A model generated the notes under the pieces. That model saw nothing but the letters and a program-made list of their open reading frames with translations, ran no database searches and was not told where the DNA came from. DNA of 11,236 nucleotides from Alphaproteobacteria bacterium (GTDB lineage Bacteria > Pseudomonadota > Alphaproteobacteria > Holosporales > Holosporaceae). Positions 6,830-11,236 of the stretch are shown here, in pieces. The first letter of the stretch is position 1, and the number at the start of each line of letters is the position of its first letter. The DNA lies in assembly GCA_016870135.1 (NCBI GenBank), contig VGCF01000025.1:1-11236 (forward strand), written 5' to 3'. The translations under genes were made by a program, and so were the position numbers.

Positions 6830-7185
6830 GATTTTTTTATTTCCCGTTCTGTTTGTTTTTCCCATGCGAACAATCTGATTTTTAACAATCCTTTGCTGTG
6901 CAGTTGTGGCGAATACAAATAGAATAAATCTTGATGATTATAAACGATTTTATCGGCTTGATTCACCATGGGGTTGTCCCTGACAATCACATCATAAACG
7001 GCGCCACGGTAATGGCGCTGATTTTCAAAAACCAAGGGATATCGTGCACGTGCGTAATTCAGATTCCCCCACCCTTGCCCCAAGGATTTCCAAGCAATGA
7101 TGCGCCCTCCTCTTTCATCTTCCGAGTAGATTTTTTCAAAAAACTCTATAGGAACATTCAATTTGATCATGGGCGATGGGGACAT
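6826..7185 (-). CDS. Phage head-tail adaptor (head-closure, SPP1 gp16/HK97-type)
   Basis: A 119-residue protein of the size and layout of the phage head-tail joining family (Phage_H_T_join type), a ring that closes the capsid vertex and seats the tail. Visible family features are an early turn with GG (RGGRIIAW, residues ~25-32), a W-rich strand, a central R-H-Y-R segment (REST/QR-type, near 57-60) followed by a strand YDVIVRDNP, and a late I-V-Y-N...L-F-Y-L-Y strand pair where the family has V-x-Y-x-G-x-x-F-x-I. It equals RcGTA g7 in position, after the connector and before the tail terminator. The start at 7185 has AGGAGG four bases upstream, slightly close but strong; the next ATG is too far. 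The stop overlaps the next start (ATGA). Confidence 0.75.
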   Translation of the reverse strand: MSPSPMIKLNVPIEFFEKIYSEDERGGRIIAWKSLGQGWGNLNYARARYPLVFENQRHYRGAVYDVIVRDNPMVNQADKIVYNHQDLFYLYSPQLHSKGLLKIRLFAWEKQTEREIKKS

Positions 7186-7249
7186 AATACCTCCTATGCT
7201 GTGGGGAAGAGAGCAATGTTTTGGGGCCAGTGAAATAGGGAAAAGGGCC

Positions 7250-7828
7250 TTAAAATAGACGATAGGTCCGACCCCCTTGTAACCATGGTGCTGTGGCGGA
7301 TTCCAGAGCTTCTAGATTGCCATTATTGTTATACAGGTATTCGATGGTCCCCATGACGGCATGCTTCAAGGGGGTGGGCACAGACCCCGCATCCCCATAC
7401 CCCGCCACATATTGCACCGTTAACGCCCTTTCTTTCCAACTAAACGGGACTTGGATTTCCACGCTGTCCCCAACCATGCGGACCTTGTATTCATGGGGCT
7501 CTAACTCTTTTTTGCCGTAAATCACTTTTGTAATCACGTCTTTGTTCTGTCTGGATGCATTCCACAGGACAGGCCCATAGGGCAAGACAAATCGATTGTT
7601 GTAAACGACCGTTTCTCTGGTCATGGTCAACAGTGTTTTGCCCAGCTGATCTTGAACCCATTGCGTGGCCACATCCATATAATATTTGATTTGATCTGTT
7701 GAAAGATCCCGGCTCTGTACGCGCAAATGATTGATAATTTCAGCATCATCAAACAATTTCAGTACACTCTTTTGCACCACAGAATGTCTTGGCAATAGGT
7801 CTTGATCGTTGTATCTGTCCATGGTCAT
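7250..7828 (-). CDS. Phage head-tail connector (gp6-like)
   Basis: A 192-residue protein of the gp6-like head-tail connector/DNA-packaging family (phiE125 gp8 type), which forms the ring below the portal. An acidic N-terminal helix region (27-66, DDAEIINHLRVQSRDLSTDQ, then WVQDQLGKTL) is followed by a beta central part with the usual PYGPV stretch (83-87). The family's hallmark end is present: LTVQYVAGYGDAGSVPTPLKHAV (136-158), then a helix IEYLYNNNGNLE and a short PWLQGGR tail. It equals RcGTA g6 in place and type. The ATG at 7828 has AAGGA eight bases upstream. It lies 46 bases after the capsid gene. Complete, with no sign of decay. Confidence 0.85.
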   Translation of the reverse strand: MTMDRYNDQDLLPRHSVVQKSVLKLFDDAEIINHLRVQSRDLSTDQIKYYMDVATQWVQDQLGKTLLTMTRETVVYNNRFVLPYGPVLWNASRQNKDVITKVIYGKKELEPHEYKVRMVGDSVEIQVPFSWKERALTVQYVAGYGDAGSVPTPLKHAVMGTIEYLYNNNGNLEALESATAPWLQGGRTYRLF

Positions 7829-7874
7829 GGTGTTGTTCCTTGTGTTGCTGTTAAACGCTGTCCTTTACGCCCAT

Positions 7875-9113
7875 TCACGCTGAGCAAAATTTCAAGGCTT
7901 TCAGTGCTTCTCCGTTGGTAACCGATCCGCCATACCCATAACGCATCAAGAATTCCACATCGGGTTTGGATGTCATATCGTCTCGAATCATAGACATGTC
8001 TTCGCGGTGCACAATGGTGTATCCCTGTTTAAAGTTTCCAAAAATCACACCAACATCTTGGGTACTAAGGGCTTTAAACTCATCGCATTGGGTAACGGGG
8101 TATCCTAAAAAGGACGATGTACCATCCACACTATGATTTGGGGTCCACAAATACCGATGATCTGTGGGCGCCTTGATGCCGCGAAATAATGTCATGGCGT
8201 CTCTGGACATTAACCAACTGGCATCTGTGTTGTAACGCGATTTTAAAGAACCCATCAGTTCCAGCAATATGTCGTACTCTTTGTTCTCTAGAAAAGCGCT
8301 CTCTGCGCCTGTTTTAATGACTTGTATTTTGTACTGTTCGGCATGATCCACGAGCTCTGTCAACAAACCTTTGGGTTTTTTGACACCATCACCATAGAAA
8401 AACGCATGATTGCATACTCTGCCCACATGTTCTGAAACCCCTTTTTTTAAAAAAGAAATTAAATCAAAGTTCAGATTTTCCATCACATCCCAAGCAATCT
8501 TGTGCTTGTAATTAATGGTGTGCAATGGAATGTCGACCATCTCTATTTGCAGCTCTTCTTTGTCATCGGTTGGATTAGACACCCCACCCCAATGCTTATG
8601 GCCATCGGATAAATAGGCATTCAATTTGAAATCACCTACTCCATCGGCTTTAAACCTTGGAAAACGATACCGTGTACCTGTGTTCAGGATAACCACATGG
8701 GCCAATTTCATCAGAGGGCATACATTTTTGACCACATCATCAATATGCTGAGAAATGGCATTGGGCATCAGAACGCCACCTTTTTCAGGGCTGGTACCAT
8801 CCAAATACTTGGTTTCTGGCACAGGCAGCCCCGATTTGTTTCCCGTTAACAGGTACTGATTAAAGGCTTTTAACTCTCGATCATCACCGTGGCTGGATTG
8901 GCCTAAAAAAGGACGTTGGGTAGCCTTGGTGGTGGGATTCAATTTCGCGCTGATTTGATCCATCAAGGTATTTAATCGGTCGACTTGATCCACAGCGATG
9001 GGATCGGTTTTCTTTTTTTCCAATGCGTTTAAACGAGCATCATTGGCGCTTTTAAAGGCTTCAAAGGCTTGGTTTAATTCGGTAATGGCGTTCAGGGTTT
9101 GTTCATGAGACAT
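7875..9113 (-). CDS. Major capsid protein, HK97 fold
   Basis: A 412-residue HK97 gp5-type capsid subunit. Residues 1-60 form a charged coiled coil corresponding to the scaffolding (delta) domain. From memory its AFEAFKSANDARLNALEKK and VDRLNTLMDQ stretches closely resemble the capsid N-terminus of RcGTA-type elements. A glycine-rich start of the mature body appears at KGGVLMP (111-117). A-domain and spine signatures include PLMKLAHV (133-140), HKIAWDVMENLNFDL (204-218) and FFYGDGVKKPKGLL (238-251). The prohead protease encoded just upstream would be expected to remove the N-terminal domain somewhere between the coil and the KGG segment; the site cannot be read. The ATG at 9113 has AGGAG six bases upstream. 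It appears full length and intact, suggesting capsids could still form. Confidence 0.95.
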   Translation of the reverse strand: MSHEQTLNAITELNQAFEAFKSANDARLNALEKKKTDPIAVDQVDRLNTLMDQISAKLNPTTKATQRPFLGQSSHGDDRELKAFNQYLLTGNKSGLPVPETKYLDGTSPEKGGVLMPNAISQHIDDVVKNVCPLMKLAHVVILNTGTRYRFPRFKADGVGDFKLNAYLSDGHKHWGGVSNPTDDKEELQIEMVDIPLHTINYKHKIAWDVMENLNFDLISFLKKGVSEHVGRVCNHAFFYGDGVKKPKGLLTELVDHAEQYKIQVIKTGAESAFLENKEYDILLELMGSLKSRYNTDASWLMSRDAMTLFRGIKAPTDHRYLWTPNHSVDGTSSFLGYPVTQCDEFKALSTQDVGVIFGNFKQGYTIVHREDMSMIRDDMTSKPDVEFLMRYGYGGSVTNGEALKALKFCSA

Positions 9114-9140
9114 GATGGGCTCCTATAGGAATGAATGAGT

Positions 9141-9156
9141 GGGCAAAGCTCTGCCC
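9141..9156 (-). other. Short hairpin upstream of the capsid gene
   Basis: GGGCAG-AGCT-TTGCCC on the minus strand folds into a 6-bp stem (one G-T wobble) in the 76-base gap between protease and capsid genes. No T-run follows, so it is not a terminator. A stabilising or processing element that lifts capsid expression is conceivable; this is inference. Confidence 0.35.
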
Positions 9157-9189
9157 GCTGGGGGTTTACGAGGTTTTGGTTTGAAAGAT

Positions 9190-9765
9190 TTAGGGTGTTA
9201 AACGCTTGGTCAGTTGACGAATGCCTTGTAACAGCTGTTGACTGTCCCGATCATGACCCTGCTGTCCAGTGGGGTCGTGATCGCGTTTAAACGTGTGAAT
9301 TTGTGCTTGTGCATTGCAAGGGTTTGTCACAATGGAAATTTCCAGTAAATTAATCTTTTCGATATAACGCACCCCATGGGCCATGGATGATTTTTGAACA
9401 TAAAAGCCGATGGAAAGGCTGTGTTTCAAGCCAGATTGCCATAATTGATGAACTTCTCTGGCTTTTTCAATGTGTTGGGTGAACAACAGGCCATGCATAG
9501 ACAACCCGACGTCATCTTCTTCCAAGGCTTTGCATATGCCCAAACAGTGATACCGGTTGTGCTCATCGTATATATTCGGAAACCCTTTGTGCTGTGTTTT
9601 CCAAGAATCCAAACTCTGGGAAAAGGCGCCTTTGACAATCACATCATTGGCCTTATCTGTATTGCCAAACGTACTGGCATACCCGAAAAAAGCACCCACA
9701 TCATCCAATGTCTTGATGCGATGAATGGGCAATGTGTGAACGGTTTTCATTTCAAATGGACTCAT
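9190..9765 (-). CDS. Prohead maturation protease (HK97 gp4/U35 family)
   Basis: A 191-residue serine protease of the herpesvirus-assemblin-like fold that cuts the capsid scaffolding domain during head maturation. The start at 9765 is preferred: AGGAG is directly against an ATG at 9774 (no spacer) but nine bases from the ATG at 9765. Catalytic candidates are His69 (in IYDEHNRYH), Ser118 (in LKHSLSIGF) and Glu142 (in LLEISIVTNPCN), the His-Ser-Glu set of the family. The usual context WQHxxxxPIG around the histidine is replaced by YDEHNRYHCLG, a mild divergence. The early GYASTFGNTD..DVIVKGAF stretch is typical. RcGTA g4 equivalent. It lies between portal and capsid, with a terminator-like hairpin just upstream, so its level may be lowered relative to the portal. 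Confidence 0.92.
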   Translation of the reverse strand: MSPFEMKTVHTLPIHRIKTLDDVGAFFGYASTFGNTDKANDVIVKGAFSQSLDSWKTQHKGFPNIYDEHNRYHCLGICKALEEDDVGLSMHGLLFTQHIEKAREVHQLWQSGLKHSLSIGFYVQKSSMAHGVRYIEKINLLEISIVTNPCNAQAQIHTFKRDHDPTGQQGHDRDSQQLLQGIRQLTKRLTP

Positions 9766-9784
9766 TCTGGACATCTCCTGTGTT

Positions 9785-9816
9785 AAAAAACAGTCCTTGA
9801 CGTTGTGGTCAAAGGA
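9785..9816 (-). terminator. Intrinsic-terminator-like hairpin between portal and protease genes
   Basis: On the minus strand TCCTTTGAC (one bulged T) pairs with GTCAAGGA around a CACAAC loop, giving an 8-bp stem. CTG and a run of six T (bases 9790-9785) follow. It lies inside the operon, between the portal stop and the protease Shine-Dalgarno, so it would act as a partial terminator or attenuator. Confidence 0.5.
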
Positions 9817-9831
9817 ACGGGGTGTGTGGGA

Positions 9832-11052
9832 TTAAGCATCGTTGAGCATCGGATCATGCACACCAAAGGTATCACCACCCTGTATGGGGCCATACCCCAA
9901 CATTTCTCTGCGTTCATTGATGGTTAAACAGTTAATTTTACACACTTTTTCCCACATTTTTTCTCGTCTAGGAATCAAAGCATGAATATCATCCTTGCTA
10001 TAGGACAAGGTTAAGTGGGATCCATAATAGGGCAATAACCATTGATTGAAATGGGATAAAATCATATCAAACAGGGGTAAACAGGTGTCTTCCCATAAAT
10101 GCAATCGGGCTTCTTGATAGTTGGAATAGGTTGAATCACCCAGTATGCCGATGCACATGGGGGGAACGCCAAATACTTGGGCAATTTCTCTCGCCGCCAT
10201 GGTACGGCCCTCGTTAAAATCCATATCTTTGGGACGCAACCCCATTTCTTTCCATTCAAAGTCCCCATTGAGCACCAGCATTTTTCCTGCACCAGCGCGA
10301 GATTTCATGGTGTGCACCTGATCACGCAACTGTTTTTCTTGATCAGCCGTCAGCATGGGGTTGCCTTTCAGCATCAAGGCGCCCGATGGACATCCCGCAT
10401 TGTGCAATAACGTCAAGTTATGAAACACAATAACATTTTGTAAATCAATCATGGATTTGGCAGACCTGATGGGGCTGGCGCCCAAATAATCATCCAACGG
10501 ATTAAATAATTTCATGTGTAAAATGGCGCTTTCGCCCGTATCAACATTGACATCAATGGTGTATTTTTGATTGCCCAATCGATACTCATACCCCTTTACA
10601 CGTCCATCTGGGCCTGGCACCACATGCATACGAGTGGGGCGCAACAAATGCAGTTCCGACAAGGCATGCGGCGCGTCATGATCGGCAACGGCTTGTATAA
10701 AGCTGTTTCCTGACAGCAACAAATAAGTGACCAGCCCTTCGCAAAAAGAGGTGTAATTTTGCATGGCATTGGGCTTGTTCAACATCTCTAAGACCGGGTG
10801 TTCCACGATGCGTTGATGGCCGTCATACAACATCAATGGAACAGAGGCAATGTTGCGTGCGATTAATGTAATACAGCGATACACCACAGCATTTTTATCA
10901 TACCCCGATGACAACAGTGGACAGTCCCAACCCTGATCGTAATCAAAGGCATCCCCCATGGTGTACGCAGAGGACATCGGTCTGTGTTTGACTTCGGGGG
11001 TTTGGCCCATGGTCCACCAGCGTTTAAAAAAGGATCGTTTTGCTTTTTCCAT
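9832..11052 (-). CDS. Phage portal protein, HK97 family (RcGTA g3-like)
   Basis: A 406-residue portal subunit; twelve copies normally form the DNA-entry ring at one capsid vertex. Family stretches in order: VYRCITLIARNIASVPLMLY (57-76), HPVLEMLNKPN (85-95), LLLSGNSFIQAV (111-122), LRPTRMHVVPGPDG (137-150), HMKLFNPLDDYLGASPI (179-195), SGALMLKG (223-230), WKEMGLRPKDMDF (267-279), and the diagnostic AREIAQVFGVPPMCIGILGDSTYSNYQEA (287-315), which are close to RcGTA-type portals from memory. Length is normal for the family. The ATG at 11052 has only a weak, close AAGG. A poor promoter-like pair (TTGATT at 11110-11105, TATTCA at 11086-11081, 18-base spacer) lies just upstream, so the gene may depend on transcription from beyond the window. 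It is the first recognisable head gene here; the terminase would be expected further right. Confidence 0.96.
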   Translation of the reverse strand: MEKAKRSFFKRWWTMGQTPEVKHRPMSSAYTMGDAFDYDQGWDCPLLSSGYDKNAVVYRCITLIARNIASVPLMLYDGHQRIVEHPVLEMLNKPNAMQNYTSFCEGLVTYLLLSGNSFIQAVADHDAPHALSELHLLRPTRMHVVPGPDGRVKGYEYRLGNQKYTIDVNVDTGESAILHMKLFNPLDDYLGASPIRSAKSMIDLQNVIVFHNLTLLHNAGCPSGALMLKGNPMLTADQEKQLRDQVHTMKSRAGAGKMLVLNGDFEWKEMGLRPKDMDFNEGRTMAAREIAQVFGVPPMCIGILGDSTYSNYQEARLHLWEDTCLPLFDMILSHFNQWLLPYYGSHLTLSYSKDDIHALIPRREKMWEKVCKINCLTINERREMLGYGPIQGGDTFGVHDPMLNDA

Positions 11053-11131
11053 AAGGCCTTTTTCTTTACTGTATGTTTATTGAATAACACGCCCAGCATT
11101 ACAGAATCAACTTTTTCATTATTTGTTAAGA

Positions 11132-11236
11132 TTATGTGCCACAAAACTCACATTTCATGGATTTTCTCTTCTCAACAAAAAGGGCTTGTGGTAAGGCGCA
11201 ACGGGTGTCAGCACACCCCTGTTTTTCCCGGTTGGA
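11132..11236 (-). CDS. Possible C-terminal end of an upstream gene (uncertain)
   Basis: A minus-strand frame is open from the right edge to a TAA at 11134-11132, 34 codons, ending in MKCEFCGT; with an upstream CADTRC it holds four cysteines. A second minus-strand frame (ending PFLLRRENP) is also open over most of the same bases, and so is a plus-strand frame, so the true frame cannot be decided. In RcGTA-type clusters the large terminase precedes the portal, but neither tail looks diagnostic. Low confidence. Confidence 0.25.
   Translation of the reverse strand, partial: SNREKQGCADTRCALPQALFVEKRKSMKCEFCGT

Noticed and set aside
9426..9786. Open frames on both strands over the prohead protease
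   Set aside because: They shadow a gene with a clear family match and catalytic residues.
11132..11155. MKCEFCGT tail as a Mu Com-like zinc finger
   Set aside because: Only eight residues fit and other frames are equally open; not enough to assign.
11203..11218. Plus-strand hairpin GGGTGT-CAGC-ACACCC followed by CTGTTTTT, as a terminator
   Set aside because: No plus-strand gene precedes it, the stem is only 6 bp, and the T-run is offset; it may be chance.
1..11236. CRISPR arrays, tRNA or rRNA genes, insertion sequences, integrase and attachment-site repeats
   Set aside because: Looked for on both strands; no spaced repeats, cloverleaf, transposase or integrase motif was seen.

Overview
The window looks like a chromosomal segment of a host-associated alphaproteobacterium, probably of the Rickettsiales/Holosporales kind. 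Three things point there. The tyrosyl-tRNA synthetase at the left edge has alphaproteobacterial signature stretches. The head genes resemble, from memory, those of the Rhodobacter capsulatus gene transfer agent (RcGTA) and its HK97-like relatives. A DMT/EamA permease closely resembles the S-adenosylmethionine (SAM) importer described in Rickettsia prowazekii. By eye the base composition is moderate, not extremely AT-rich. No order or species can be proved from the sequence alone.

Layout from right to left, which is the direction of transcription for all genes but one. The right edge (11053-11236) holds an unassigned gene end and a leader. Next comes a compact minus-strand head module: portal (11052-9832), prohead protease (9765-9190), major capsid protein (9113-7875), head-tail connector (7828-7250), head-tail adaptor (7185-6826), and a 379-residue protein (6829-5690) whose first ~150 residues have the look and position of a tail terminator. 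The only plus-strand gene follows, the SAM-transporter-like permease (4731-5612), with its own promoter. Minus-strand genes then resume: a 620-residue phage-type tail-hub/tail-tip-like protein (4615-2753), a 260-residue unknown (2706-1924), a 161-residue protein with two membrane spans (1851-1366), a 152-residue charged protein (1358-900), and the partial tyrS (824-1).

The order portal, protease, capsid, connector, adaptor, tail terminator is that of RcGTA genes g3 to g8. The next genes expected in an RcGTA-type tail (major tail protein, tail chaperone, tape measure, distal-tail proteins) are absent. Their place is taken by the oppositely oriented permease gene and by a set of large proteins that I mostly cannot assign. 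No integrase, repressor, terminase large subunit or endolysin is visible, although the terminase may lie beyond the right edge. The head genes look intact: the protease keeps a His-Ser-Glu set, the capsid protein keeps an N-terminal coiled-coil scaffolding region, and most ribosome binding sites are good. The block is therefore better read as a maintained, rearranged GTA-like or domesticated capsid cluster carrying a nutrient-import gene than as a decaying prophage. Transcription may be tuned inside it by hairpins in the portal-protease and protease-capsid gaps.
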